46,345 bases of DNA from Klebsormidium nitens (taxonomy: Eukaryota > Streptophyta > Klebsormidiophyceae > Klebsormidiales > Klebsormidiaceae), in NCBI GenBank assembly GCA_000708835.1, contig DF237548.1, positions 1 to 46,345 of the forward strand, in the 5' to 3' direction. This document shows, one piece after another, positions 23,501 to 34,090 of this stretch; positions within the stretch are counted from its first letter, which is position 1, and each line of letters opens with the position of its first letter. Below the pieces are notes generated by a model. The model was given only the letters and a program-made list of their open reading frames with translations, did not search any database and had not been told where the DNA came from. Position numbers and translations under genes: made by a program.

Positions 23501-24400
23501 AGATCAAAGGGAAGCCACACTCGCTGCTTCGTTGCAAGGACGTCAGAACCGACAGGACCCAACCGACAGATACGACAACTTGAATGCTCGGTAAGATTTC
23601 GAAGCTGAGCACGAAACGGAGGAGTAGCGGCGGAGCAGGTGGCATCAGCCCATACACCAAATGACAATGAACCATCAGAGTGTCCATCGCGGACCTTTGC
23701 ATCAAAGCCGATTCTCTGCGACAATTTCCTTAATCTCTTCAGAAAGGCGGGTTCATGGCAAACGGGGTTGCAGACTGCTAACAGAGACGCGGACAAGCTG
23801 ACTTAAGGGACTGGCCTTCTCTGGATTCAGCATGTGCGCTTCCGGACAGGTTCAGTCCACTTTGGACCACATTTCCGAAGCAAACATCTTCATCGCCAGA
23901 GAAAATCGGTATATCCAACATGAGGCTACGTCGAAACCTAGTAGACATCATCCAACTTAACTCAGCCTGAGAGCTTCTCGCACGCGACCATGAATCAGAA
24001 CTAACAAGAAAGAACAGGGCGGATCATGCGATGGGAGCCGTGCTTCGATGAGGCCAGGTAATCTGCTTCAACCGCAAACTTCAGCAACAATAGAGTATAG
24101 TTAAGCAACGCTAGGAAGCGACCGCGCCTGAAAACGAGCTTGATCTGGGCAACTCTAGGTGCAGAGGGTTACTGCAACAAAGAGGCGCCAATGCTGAGAG
24201 CGACCTTTCGAGACTGCATACGTTGCGCTTTCGCCTTGAAATGCACCTGTGGCATCGGGACTTGCACAGTGATAGTCGTGACCCGGTCACTCAAGCGCAA
24301 AAGGGTTACATCCAGCGGAAAGATAGGCGGGCGGGAGCTGTGAAGATCTTAACTTTACCAAGGAAGACAAAACAATTACCTCACTGCAGAAGAAAAGCAG
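20575..24400 (+). repeat. Tandem array, unit 1 (most diverged, longest)
   Basis: Landmarks in order are GGCAGCGTC at 20576, CACCCACCAGCC...TTGCTTCACC at 20608-20635, GAGCGCACGAA...GCTCGCGTCTC at 21018-21055, GCGCACTGCCTCCAA at 21101, TGAGCCGGTTCTT...TGCATCTTGGCCG at 22110-22155, a degraded coding block at 22648-22902, and GGCATCAGCC...GAACCATCAGAGTGTCCATC at 23640. The unit lacks the TGGCGC hairpin. It is longer than the other units, so it probably contains extra sequence between 22.9 and 24.4 kb. The left edge of the array cannot be fixed sharply. Confidence 0.65.
22648..22902 (+). pseudogene. Coding remnant in unit 1 (R-[IN]-R-D-L-D block)
   Basis: An open frame of 84 codons contains N-I-V-F-L-L-R-I-R-N-R-D-L-D and then K-I-R-G-S-R-R-G. 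In the unit at 28.5 kb the aligned bases read N-I-V-L-L-T-R-R-A-I-R-D-R-N-L-E and Q-I-R-E-S-R-F-G in the same frame. Shared frame plus chemically similar replacements suggest descent from a real protein. No known family was recognised. Downstream the frame closes, so this is a remnant and not a gene. Confidence 0.45.
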
Positions 24401-25907
24401 GCAGCGTCATCAATCTTCCGTCCATTCTTGCCTGGTAAGCACTCACTAGCTTCAATCTGCTTCACTGCTGTCGACAAAGACTCGCTCAACAGGCGGCAGC
24501 CTTGAAAGGATGCAAGCTTGAGTGATTTGCTAACGCTACACCAATCGAGATGCGTAGGGCCCGTGATTTGCGCGAGAAAAAGTGGGCAGCTTCAGGCAAG
24601 AACCTGCGTCTGAGACTTCTGATACTTCCCAGGAATCGGTTCGTGCGTCATTGCCGCCGAGATGAATACACCCGTGCGAAGATCCACAAACGAAGCGCGT
24701 TTCAGTGGTAGTGTGAATCTCCATCAGCGATACGAAGTACTTTCAAAAGTGCAACCTCTGCACGCAAAGGCGGCCTGCGAAATCGTTCAAAGCGAAAGAT
24801 ACTGGCCAGCGAACGTAATAAACGGAAGCGCACGTCATACCCTTTGGAGCTCGCGGCACACCTGACTTGGCAACCTCAGATACCAATACAAAACATTCGC
24901 GCATTGCCTCCAGATCGCCAAGTGAAATAAAGCGGTTTGGAATTCTCGGAGATATGTCTAACGGACGAGAACTAGAGAACCTTAGACACGGGTTTGGGCT
25001 CGATCGAAAAAACGGGCCTCGAGGACTCCCTATGTTATCTTCCAAACATATGTGGACCACTTCTTTTTACGCGACCACCTAACAATCTACAGAACGCTTC
25101 AGTTTCGGTCTGTTTCCTTGGTACAGTGTCAAAGCTGACGCGAGTAGACAGCGTTGTAGCGTCCTACTATACAGAAGCCCCCTTGGCTATTTTCATCTGC
25201 TGGGTATAGATAACATTGATTGACTGGCTTCAGTTGGTCCTGCTTCCCTGGACGTTTGCCATGGAGAGTGCATCACAGCCATCGTCGACATCCAATTGAC
25301 AACGGACACGTGTCTTATATCGGTCGGGGCGAACCCCATTCTCAAGCAAACCGGGAGCAAACCTCAAAAGGCGATCGCCTCGGCGACTGCCCATACACAA
25401 ACGTCATATAAACATTTCTCCATGGGATGGGAGCAAGAAAAAGAGCACAATCACAGGCTTTATAGCTGATTGAATCTCGACAATCTCCTTCCTGCAAGCG
25501 TAATCAGCCAAAAATATTGACAGACTGACGTATCAGCATGATTGAGGACAGGTCAGCCAACACAAACCCTTCCGGTCAGGGCATCAGCGTACACCGCCAA
25601 CATTGTGAGCCGGTGCTTATTGACGCAGCCCACTACAGCAAATGCATCTTGGCCACATTACCACTGCTGCTCCCTGGTTGAGGTGCGCCGAACTCAGAAG
25701 GTTTGCATGCAAAAATCCTCGAAATCACCTTTCAGTAGAGGCTGAACACACTCCATTTGCATGCGCGAGCACAGTGAATGACTCGACAGTTCGACTGGAA
25801 CTCTCAATTTAGAAACCGTGGTGATCAATGATTTAGTTTTGCCAGCTTCGTTGTATGCGTCAAAACAATCGGACTCTAGTAAGACAGACCTTTGGGGACA
25901 CTTTTAG

Positions 25908-26102
25908 TTGCATGAGGACGGAGACGGACAGAGGATATTGGCGGATTTTAAGCTTCGTTACTGCTTTGAAAACAACCGAGCAACCATCAGGAAAGCGATA
26001 CGACGCGCAACTTTGGAGCTGGTGAAACAACTTTCCGGGATCCTTGAGAAGTTAGAACCCGCATGAGAAGTAGCCGATTGCGGTAAAAGGGTCAAGATGT
26101 GA
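25908..26102 (+). pseudogene. Best-preserved C-terminal coding remnant (unit 2)
   Basis: From 25908 the frame reads 52 sense codons, meets one TGA (26064-26066), then 11 more sense codons to a final TGA at 26100-26102. The protein is helix-like and charged. It includes R-I-L-A-D-F-K-L-R, then N-N-R-A-T-I-R-K-A-I-R-R, then L-E-L-V-K-Q-L-S-G-I-L-E-K-L. After the internal stop it continues E-V-A-D-C-G-K-R-V-K-M-stop. In unit 5 the aligned codon at the internal stop is CGA (Arg), so one C-to-T change explains it. The same end is found in units 3, 4 and 5. The family is unknown and the copy is inactive. Confidence 0.5.
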
Positions 26103-26155
26103 AGCCGGAGACTGATCGGAGCCTTGAATCATTCTGTGGGCATTGACTTTTAACT

Positions 26156-26205
26156 CGTGCACTGAATACGGAAAGCCGCTCGTGCAGTGAGTACGGAAAG
26201 CCGTT
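26156..26205 (+). repeat. Short tandem duplication, period 25 bp
   Basis: CGTGCACTGAATACGGAAAG and CGTGCAGTGAGTACGGAAAG lie side by side. Other array units have this segment once (for example CGTGCACTCAAAAGGAAAG near 28826), so the duplication is private to unit 2. Confidence 0.8.
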
Positions 26206-27213
26206 CTTATCTAAGCGACTCTTTCTGCAATCAACGAGCTGACATAATACTGCGTGCTAGTCACTTTAGGAAGCGGATTGAGCTTAGCAAGTTGGAAACA
26301 GCCCCGTTGTTCCGTGTCGGTCTGAATCTAGAGGATTGCTGGCATCAGTCCGACCGGAGCTGAACCATCAAAGAGTCCATTCTCCATCTTCCGCATCAGC
26401 GCCGCCCAAAGCTAATCCTTTACTCCCTCTTATCAAGTGGGTCCGTTTCCTTTTATAAGCGGGGAGCGAGCTTGCTCTGACAATACAGAAACAAAGGGAG
26501 CTGTGACAAGTGGTGATTAACAGCCTAGACGCAAGGAAGTGCAGTGACTTCCTCTTCAGTGGGTTCCTCATGAGTGGTCGCACAGGCTCAGTCCTAAAAC
26601 AAAGACACGTGTCCGCTTCAAACCTGCACGGATTCAAAATCCGGAGTTTCCAAGCAACGAGCTGAAGAAGTTCTAAACGTTCGTGCCCATCTTGAGGCTA
26701 CGTGCGCCACAGACGTGATGTAAAGTCAACCTAGTCAAGGGCCTTCTTAAGCGTCTCAAACCTCGTTTCATGCCGACCATAGATCGGTACCAACAGACAC
26801 AAGACGCCTGCTACAACCGCTTCCTGCTCTATACGCTTTCGGGTAATTCACAGCCATGCACACTTCATTCAAAGCCAGCTAGAACCAGGCACGCGGTCCA
26901 AAGAACAAAACATTAAAGTGCAACTGTGTCCGTGCCGCACAAGCGACGGCCCACAGGTGAGCATTCACTCGAACCCTCCGACGAATTCGGACCAGAAAGA
27001 GCTGCAGTCGTGCTCCAGCTTGGAAGCCTACAGATGACCTTCAAACATGGTGCAATCTACGTCTCCTGAGCGCAAATTGGCTTCATCCAACATGAATTTA
27101 TGCATACAGGAGCGCAAGAGCTTGACTCATTACGTCAAATCACAAGAGTACTGACCAGTCTCAGAAAAGGTTCAAAGCGAACGAGGCAGCGTCAGCATCG
27201 AAAGGAGGTGCTC

Positions 27214-27229
27214 TGGCGCTTAGGCGCCA
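27214..27229. repeat. Conserved unit hairpin (unit 3)
   Basis: Stem TGGCGC (27214-27219) and GCGCCA (27224-27229), loop TTAG. It is followed by ACCCC and TTGCTTCACGGCT, as in the other units. Confidence 0.8.
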
Positions 27230-27622
27230 ACCCCTTTTTTGCTTCACGGCTATCGACGAAAACTCTCCAGAAAAGTGCAGGCATGTTTTAATGTTGTGCT
27301 CTGCTTAGACCATGTATTTCCAGATACTTAAGGCGGCCCCTTCCTTTCCAATAGATTGGACAGATCCAGAAGAAGCTACGAGCAATGGGAGAATTTTTGC
27401 TCCAGCAGTCTGCGTAAATGTCACCATTATTTCGTATCACACAGTGACCTGCGTGAATTGGAAGAAGCGATGATACACGCGTACGGCTAGTGCTGGGCTC
27501 TCACCGGAAATGCGAAACTGCTTGCAAGAGTCAATGCGAGAGAAACAAGCCAGGCAACCAATTCAAACGACAGCACGTTGGTGACTCCGGAGCTCGCGCG
27601 CGTCCATGAAAGCGATCAGTGA

Positions 27623-27835
27623 CGCGCAGAGGCGGCAACACGTCCGCACATTGCCTCCAAAGTACAGAAGGTTCTCGAGGCGACCACAAAAAAAATCACG
27701 TACTGCAATCAGGCCCGACTAACAATAGACCTGGGAACTCATGGATATCTGGAAACTGGTCTTCCAGGCAGGGCAATAGTCAAAGCTGCTTTTCGAAAGC
27801 AACGTGAGTCACCCCTCGGCATACGGAGCCGCTGA
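27623..27835 (+). pseudogene. Coding remnant in unit 3, 70 open codons
   Basis: The frame is open from the base after a TGA (27620-27622) to TGA at 27833-27835 and has no ATG start, so it could only be an internal exon or a truncated remnant. It includes H-I-A-S-K-V-Q-K-V-L-E-A-T-T, then Y-C-N-Q-A-R-L-T-I-D-L, then A-A-F-R-K-Q-R-E. Unit 4 shows P-I-A-S-N-V-L-S-I-L-E-A-T-T and, after a frameshift, Y-C-I-Q-T-H-L-T-L-D-L. Unit 7 shows R-L-A-S-N-F-E-T-D-L-K-A-T. The shared frame points to an ancestral protein of unknown family. Confidence 0.45.
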
Positions 27836-28018
27836 CAAGCTGCTCAAGCGCGAACATTCTTGGGCCCTGAAATAGAATTTTGCTAGTCCGTCCTGTCAAA
27901 GGCAACAAAGACCTTTACATCTCCCACCTACAGAAGCTAGTTGGCCACTTTCGTCCGGTGCGAAGGAGAATAAGGTTTTCGAAGTGGCTTCAGTAGTCCT
28001 GCTCGGTGGAGGCATGCC

Positions 28019-28204
28019 GTGAAGAGCCCATCAAACCCATCCTTGTTGTGCAATCAAAAACGGACGTCGTTGCTTGGAGCACACCCAAATTTCATTCAAA
28101 CCTCACAAGCTCGCCCTGGCGGGGATTGGCAATACAAAGACGGACCATGTGGACCTGCTTTTGAAGGACGTGTTCCAAAACAGAAACTTCATCAGACTCA
28201 ATAG
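28019..28204 (+). pseudogene. Coding remnant in unit 3 (T-S-Q-A-R-P-G block)
   Basis: An open frame of 61 codons starts at a non-ATG codon, with L-G-A-H-P-N-F-I-Q-T-S-Q-A-R-P-G in the middle and Y-K-D and G-R-V further on. The aligned frame in unit 5 (33751-33933) has L-G-A-N-P-I-L-Y-K-T-S-Q-A-R-P-G and R-Y-K-D. Unit 4 (30581-30772) has L-G-A-K-P-I-F-F-K. High nucleotide similarity alone could keep the frame open, so coding descent is likely but unproven. Confidence 0.4.
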
Positions 28205-28496
28205 CTGAATGGATAACGCCATTCTCCTCACTGCAGACGACTCGGAATTCAGCGACAAAAGATCGAGAGGACAGAAGTGTCATCATCCTAGACAGTGGAT
28301 CGGGCAATCAGACCGCTTGGTTTGACTTGGTTTAACGCTGGGAGGCTCAGAAGACATCATCAGCTACATGAGCCGGTCTTGTTGAAGCCTACATTGTAAA
28401 TGCATCTTGGCCGTCCCCTCATTATTCCCGTGCTAAGCATTCGTGTACCTGGACAAATTACGAGCCAGCCGTGGAGTGGGCTTTACAGGTTCCTGA

Positions 28497-28774
28497 CGGG
28501 TCCCCGAAAACATCGTCCTTCTCACGCGCAGAGCAATACGGGACCGCAATCTTGAAGATCTAAAGAGGCAGATTCGCGAGTCTAGATTTGGGAAGGTTTT
28601 TGCACGATTGCAACGATCAAAGTATCGTATCAAAGTATCCAACAACCGAAGGGGGAGCGCAATAGTAGTGCCTCCAACAACGGAGTTGGTGACACAACTG
28701 GTGCGCGAGATCTCAACAAAGGTTATGGAACCGCATGGGAAGTAGCCAATCTCGGTGGAAGAGTCAGGATGTAA
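28497..28774 (+). pseudogene. C-terminal coding remnant in unit 3
   Basis: From 28497 to a TAG at 28743-28745 there are 82 open codons. They include E-N-I-V-L-L-T-R-R-A-I-R-D-R-N-L-E, Q-I-R-E-S-R-F-G-K-V, V-S-N-N-R-R and T-E-L-V-T-Q-L-V-R-E-I. In another frame the sequence continues G-T-A-W-E-V-A-N-L-G-G-R-V-R-M-stop (TAA 28772-28774), matching the ends in units 2 and 5. An indel in this copy therefore separates the last part from the main frame. There is no ATG near the 5' end, consistent with an internal or terminal exon of a dead gene. Confidence 0.5.
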
Positions 28775-29859
28775 CCCGGACAACCGGAGGCCCGAACCAT
28801 TTGCTGGACCTTAACTTCAAGCCCGTGCACTCAAAAGGAAAGCCGTTCTCGAATGAGCGCCTTTTTACGCCCTCAACAATTTGATATAAAATCTACGAAG
28901 TAGAGAGTTAAGAGAGCAGGCTGAGGGCAAGTTGGATATGATAGCCCCCTTGCTTCGTCTCAGTCAAAATCAGAAAACCGTTGGCATCAGTCGGGAGTGG
29001 CTTTCGACCTTCAACGAGTCCATTCCGCATCATCGCCGACCAGAGGAAAGCCTTTATTACCCATGATCAGTGGGTCCACTTCCGTTTAATTAGCAGGGGG
29101 TAGCAAGCTTGCTTTGAGGAGACGAGAAGAAGACAACGGGAGTTGTGAAAGTAGCAAGATCTGATTCACCGGGAGATTTTGCACATGCAGATTCCTAAAA
29201 CAACGAGACATGTTCGCTTCCACCCTGCCACAACTCCACAGCATGAAGTCACTTGGAGACGCACTGACATAGTAAATACAGTAAGCAGGGGTATCCTATT
29301 ACTTAGGCTACATGCCCCGCAGACGCGATGTAACGTCAACGACGTAGTCAGGTTCTCACTTAAGCGTTTCAACCGTCATTCGACATGCTGACTTCCAATC
29401 GATACCACAGATACAAAACGCCTATCAGAGACGCCTCCTCGTAGATTACAGCGCCATGCATACGACATAGAATGCCAGCTAAAATAAGCCTGGCGCGCGC
29501 TCCGAAGAAAAACGACACAAGAACGACATCACATTGCATGCATCACTGGTAAGTTCGCGCGCCGCACAAGGGACGGCCTGCAAATGAGCATCCATGCACA
29601 CGGGTCAGAAGAACGGTCTGACTCGGATGAACACATTGACCTGCAGTCCTGCTCCAGCTTTGAAGACTACGTACGGACAATTTTCTAACATGGTCTTATG
29701 CAATCGTCCTGAGCGCAACAAGGCTTCATCGAGCATGAATGCACGCATACAGGAGCGCAATAGCTCGACTCATATCATTACGTCGAAGGACAAGAATACC
29801 ACTAGTCCCAGAAAAGGCTCAAAGCGAACAAAGGCAGCGTCATCGCCAATGAGGTCCTA

Positions 29860-29875
29860 TGGCGCTACTGCGCCA
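29860..29875. repeat. Conserved unit hairpin (unit 4)
   Basis: Stem TGGCGC (29860-29865) and GCGCCA (29870-29875), loop TACT. It is followed by ACCACCCC and TTGCTTCACGGCT. Confidence 0.8.
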
Positions 29876-30580
29876 ACCACCCCTTTGCTTCACGGCTGTC
29901 GACGAAACTCTCTCAAGATGTCCGGGCAGGTTTCGTTGTTGTGCTCTGGTTAGACCATTTTTCCAGATAATTATGGTGGCCCCTAGCTTCATTTCTGAAA
30001 GACCGGGCAGCTTCAGAACGGGCTTTCAAGCGATGGGAGCTTTCGCTCCCAGCGGTCTGCCGAAACGTCATCGCTACCGTGCAGTAACGTGCAAAACGAG
30101 ATTAGGAAGAAGCGCTGATACACGGCTAGTGCTAGATATAGACTCCCACTCGAGACGCGGAACTTTTTGCGAAAGCCGCTGCAAGGGAAACAGGCCAGGG
30201 AACTGATCCAATCAATAGCACGTTGGCAACTCTGGGGCCCTCGCATGCCTGAAACAAACTTGTGGCACACGAAGGCGCCAAAAGTTCCGCCCATTGCCTC
30301 CAACGTCTTGAGCATTCTCGAGGCGACCACAGCAAAAAGACTTCGTACTGCATTCAGACGCACCTAACATTAGACCTGAAAATGTATATCATCTGGAAAC
30401 TGCCTTCAGGCGGGACAATGATATCTACTGTTTGTGGAAAGCAACGCCTTGAATGAAGTTTTGCTAGTCCGTCCCGTCAAAGGCGACGTCGATCATCCGA
30501 GTTACATTTCCCGTCCCCAGAGACTCCATTGACTGGGATTTGGTGCAAAACATATGAAGTTGCTCAAGTGGCTTCGTTAA

Positions 30581-30842
30581 TTGTCCCGCTCTTTGGACAT
30601 ATGCCATGGAGAGTGCAACACAGTCATCGTTGACTCCAACCGAAGACGGACGTCTTCGCTCGGAGCAAAGCCAATTTTCTTTAAAGCTCGCAAGCTTGCC
30701 CTGGCTACGGGCTGGCGGTACAAAGACCTTGCAAAAGGACCTCATTCCAAGGGACGCGTTCCGGAAGACTAGCACGACCAAAGCTATAGCCATACGGTTC
30801 ACGCCCTTTCCTTGCTGCAAGGATTCCTATGCAACGAGATGA
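30581..30842 (+). pseudogene. Coding remnant in unit 4
   Basis: Two overlapping open frames cover this block. One (30581-30772) carries L-G-A-K-P-I-F-F-K and R-Y-K-D, matching units 3 and 5. The other (30606-30842) starts with ATG and contains K-T-S-T-T-K-A-I-A-I-R and T-P-F-P-C-C-K. That second block is matched in frame in unit 6 (N-T-S-T-T-K-A-R-A-T-R and T-P-F-P-C-C-K near 36780-36840). The ancestral frame therefore appears to switch, which implies an indel or an intron boundary. Confidence 0.4.
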
Positions 30843-30921
30843 CAGGACGGACACGTCCGATCAACATCCTGGAAAATAGATCATGGGTGAGGGCTCAGCA
30901 GATTCTGATCCAGCCTCAGCC

Positions 30922-31413
30922 TGAGCCGGTCTTGTTGCAGCCCACATTCGTAAATGCATCTTGGCCGTACGTGCCTTCAACGTTCCCGGACTAAGCATTC
31001 GTGTGCCTGGACAACTTACGGAGTCACCACCCCCCCCTAGCATAGGGGTCCTGTCGGATCGTTAAAGTCACCACCATGCGCATGTACTGCTAGGAAACAA
31101 TTAATGGACCGCGACCTTGATGTAATAAAGGGGCAACTTCGCGAGTGCAGATTTGCGACGTCGTTGATCAATTCAACTTCACTGTGGAGATGAGGACAGT
31201 TTCGTCGACGACGCAGCCGGACAGTGCCGCCAGACTTACGATTCGCTTTGATCTGAATCAAGACATTCCAGCAACCAAAGGAAGAGCACTATCGCGCCAA
31301 ACCCAATTTGGTCAAACAAGCGTGCGAGATCTTAACACGGGGTATTTAAGGGGCTGGTAGGTATCACGCGCGCGTGAGAAATAGCAGAGGGCAACGGAAG
31401 AGTCGAGATGTAA
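30922..31413 (+). pseudogene. C-terminal coding remnant in unit 4
   Basis: At 30950 the block reads F-V-N-A-S-W-P, at 31104 M-D-R-D-L-D-V-I-K-G-Q-L-R-E-C-R-F, and at about 31270 Q-Q-P-K-E-E-H-Y-R-A-K-P then L-V-K-Q. The end near 31380-31413 gives E-I-A-E-G-N-G-R-V-E-M-stop. These pieces lie in different frames because of small indels. A separate 71-codon frame (31145-31360) overlaps part of the block. The closest copy is unit 5 at 34.09-34.54 kb. Confidence 0.5.
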
Positions 31414-32304
31414 AAGCGGAGATTGAGGCCTGAGCCCTCTTTGAATGGACGTTGAGATCGCGCGTTCAATACGTCAAGCCGTTTTACCTCAATCAGCGAC
31501 TTTCTCTGCAAAGTCAACAGTTCATATGAAAGCCCGAGAGCTGGACGGAAGGAAGCGGATCGCACAGCAAGTCGGATCAAGCCCCGTTGCTTCGTGTCAG
31601 TCAGCATCAAGAAGACCTTTGGCATCAGCCGGAGGTGGCATTGAACCATCAAAAAGTCCATTGCTTATCTTCCGTATTAGCGCCGACCATAGGTAACCCT
31701 TTATTCCCTCTCATTAGTGGGGCCGATTCCGCGTGACATGGATAGACGAGCTTGCTCTCAGGAGCAACAACAGACAAGAGAAGTTGTTAAATGCAGTTTG
31801 TGACAATAGCGAAGGGATAGGGATCCTCAAGCGTAGTCCCACACGCTGAACCCTAGAACAACGGACTCCACAACATAGAGTAACTTGGCGAACTGACACA
31901 AAGGTTCTACCCATCGTACAAGTCGAAATTGGAAGCCAGCTAAAGTAAGGCGTGGGTTGCGAACAAGAATGCCAGCGAGCCCACTTTACTAGGCAGTCAC
32001 GCTGCATTGGCCGGCGATGGACTAAAATTTAAGCATTCACTCGGAAGTCGCGACACGTTCCAATCAGAAGAACGGTCTGATTCAAAAAAAGATGCATACT
32101 CGGCTGCAGTCGTGCTCTTAAACACTGCAGACGACTTTCAAACGTGGTGCATTTCAGGGTCTTGTGAGCGAAAAATTGCTTTACAGCATGGACGCACGCA
32201 CACAAGAGCATGAAGAGCTCGGCTCAGCAGAAGAATGACAAAAGCTGCCTCAAAAGAGGTTTCTACAGACGAAACAGGAGCGTCAGACGTTGTCGAGGGC
32301 ATCT

Positions 32305-32321
32305 TGGCGCTTCCTGCGCCA
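32305..32321. repeat. Conserved unit hairpin (unit 5)
   Basis: Stem TGGCGC (32305-32310) and GCGCCA (32316-32321), loop TTCCT. It is followed by GCCACCTTC and TTGCTTCACGGCT. Confidence 0.8.
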
Positions 32322-32859
32322 GCCACCTTCTTGCTTCACGGCTGCCAACAACGACTCTCTCAAAAGCAGCCGCAGATCGACTGGTGGTGCTTTGTTTAGA
32401 CCAACCGAGATACTTATAGAGGCCCCTAATCAGCGTTGGACCGGGCAGCTTCAGAGAGAGATTCCCGTACTGGAAGCAGTTGCTCCCATCGGGTTGCGAA
32501 TACATCACCGCTGGTCGGCAGATTACAGTGGCGTGCGACACGGCCCGTAAGATAAAGCGCTAGATACACGGACGATGCTGGAATCACCCGAGCGACCGGA
32601 CGCGGAAGTATTCGCAAACCTGCAACCTTCTCTCCAAAGTCGGGCCGTAAAAAACAAAGCGTTCCAGGCAAGGAAAAGAGGCCGGACACCGATTCAAACG
32701 AGCGCCCGTCAGGAAATCTGAAGCTCGCACCTGCGCAAAAGCTGAAAGGCACGTACATAAAGGGCCCCGGCAGAAAATATGTCATGACGACACGGTTGCG
32801 GGATCAAGAGGTCAACGTGTATCATGGAAGACCTTGAGCATTTAACGGCAGAAGACAAG

Positions 32860-33620
32860 AGGGCAGCAACGTTTCCATCTTCTTGTGGCTAGCCTGGGGC
32901 CCGAGCACCCACCAGCTTCAATGTGCTTGACTGCTGTCGACATTAACTCCCCCAACCAGAGGCGGCGTTCTTGAATGGATGCAGGTTACTTTAACTGATA
33001 TGCTAAGGTCAGACCAACCGATCGCGATACTAATGAAGGACCGTGATTCAAAAGAGCAATAAGCAGCTTCAGACAAGGAAATTTCGCGTTCCAGGAGTCA
33101 GTACCTCCCGGAAATCTGCTTATGCGTCACGGCCGCCAGGACATTGCACCCGTGCAAAGATCCACGAACGAAGTGCGTGAGTGTGGTAGGATCAGACCTC
33201 CATCAGTCATGCGAAGTATCTCGAAAGCAATTTTTGCCTGCCGGAAAAAGAGACGCGTTGCAGGCAAATGAAAGAATCTAGAAACCGCAACCCGAGTGGC
33301 CTGGAGCGCACGTCGACGCTTCTGGACCTCGCGGCACCTCCTCGTGACACAGTCAGATGCTGATTGTACACGTTTGCGCATCCAGAGTACCAAGTATAGA
33401 TAATCGCGATCCGAAAGTCGGACATTTTGTCCAACGAAGCAGAAAGGGAACTCAGGTGAACCGGAGAACGGAGTTAGGCTTGAAAAAGTGGGGGACTCCC
33501 TCTCCAGCCTTCAGACGAGACTCTGAGCACTCATTTGCACGCGACCATCTGACAAGCCACAGAATAATCTCGGTGATCATTCCCACAACAATCTTCTCTT
33601 GGCGAAATACCAAAGCTTGA
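32860..33620 (+). repeat. Extra module in unit 5 resembling 24.40-25.10 kb
   Basis: CACCCGTGCAAAGATCCACGAACGAAG here corresponds to CACCCGTGCGAAGATCCACAAACGAAG at 24668 (shared cores CACCCGTGC and AAGATCCAC). Next come CTCCATCAG, then GGACTCCCT, then ACGCGACCA, in the same order. The match is clearer than with the neighbouring units. This supports an origin by unequal exchange or gene conversion with unit 2 or a lost relative. Confidence 0.75.
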
Positions 33621-33750
33621 CGCCGCTGAAGGTACAGCTTTTTGGCTTCCCACCTACAGAGGCCCTTCTTGTCTGTCTTTATATATGCAGCGCACAAAAT
33701 GAAGGTTTTCTGAGTGGCCTCAGAGTTCCCGTGCTCCCTGGCGGCATGCC

Positions 33751-33933
33751 ATGAAGAGTGCATCGAAGCCATTGTCGACAACCACTTGGAGTCAGACGTC
33801 CAAGCTTGGAGCAAACCCAATTCTCTATAAAACTTCACAAGCTCGCCCTGGCAACCGGCGGTACAAAGACAGTGCAAATGGACCTCTTTCCAAAAGACGC
33901 GTTTCCAGAACACTAGCACGACCAAGGCACTAG
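33751..33933 (+). pseudogene. Coding remnant in unit 5 (T-S-Q-A-R-P-G block)
   Basis: An ATG-started frame of 60 codons contains L-G-A-N-P-I-L-Y-K-T-S-Q-A-R-P-G and R-Y-K-D, parallel to 28019-28204. It closes at a TAG within an 18-bp local duplication (CACTAGCACGACCAAGG / CACTAGCACGACAAAGG at 33911-33946). Confidence 0.4.
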
Positions 33934-34090
33934 CACGACAAAGGCTTAAGCTGTAAGCATCACGTACGCCCTTTTCTTTCTGCAAGCATCCCTACGCAAC
34001 AGGACTGACACGTCAGTATGCTGGAGAATGGAGTAGTTAACGCAGACAGCGCTTGCATGGTTGACGGCTCAGTATTCATCATAGGCTGCC

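Larger units (their letters stand above)
24401..27184 (+). repeat. Tandem array, unit 2
   Basis: Landmarks are GGCAGCGTCA at 24400, CTTCACTGCTGTCGAC at 24461, GAAGCGCACGTC...GGAGCTCGCGGC at 24826-24856, GCGCATTGCCTCCAGATCG at 24900, ATGGAGAGTGCATCACAGCC at 25260, TGAGCCGGTGCTT...TGCATCTTGGCCA at 25607-25655, a coding remnant ending at 26102, and CTGGCATCAGTCC...AAGAGTCCATTC at 26340. Its left third (24.4-25.1 kb) is most like 32.86-33.62 kb inside unit 5. Confidence 0.8.
27185..29831 (+). repeat. Tandem array, unit 3
   Basis: Landmarks are GGCAGCGTCAG at 27185, a hairpin at 27214-27229, TTGCTTCACGGCTATCGACG at 27238, GCACGTTGGTGA...GGAGCTCGCGCG near 27570-27600, GCACATTGCCTCCAAAG at 27645, TGAGCCGGTCTTGTTG...TGCATCTTGGCCG at 28369-28413, and GTTGGCATCAGTCG...GAGTCCATTCCGCATC near 28981-29030. 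The spacing to unit 4 is about 2.65 kb. This unit keeps the longest in-frame blocks. Confidence 0.85.
29832..32276 (+). repeat. Tandem array, unit 4
   Basis: Landmarks are GGCAGCGTCATCG at 29833, a hairpin at 29860-29875, TTGCTTCACGGCTGTCGACG, GCACGTTGGCAACTC near 30220, CCCATTGCCTCCAACG at 30292, ATGGAGAGTGCAACACAGTC at 30606, TGAGCCGGTCTTGTTG...TGCATCTTGGCCG at 30922-30967, and TTGGCATCAGCCGG...AAAAGTCCATTGC at 31620-31664. Its part 30.92-31.33 kb is strikingly similar to unit 5. Confidence 0.85.
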
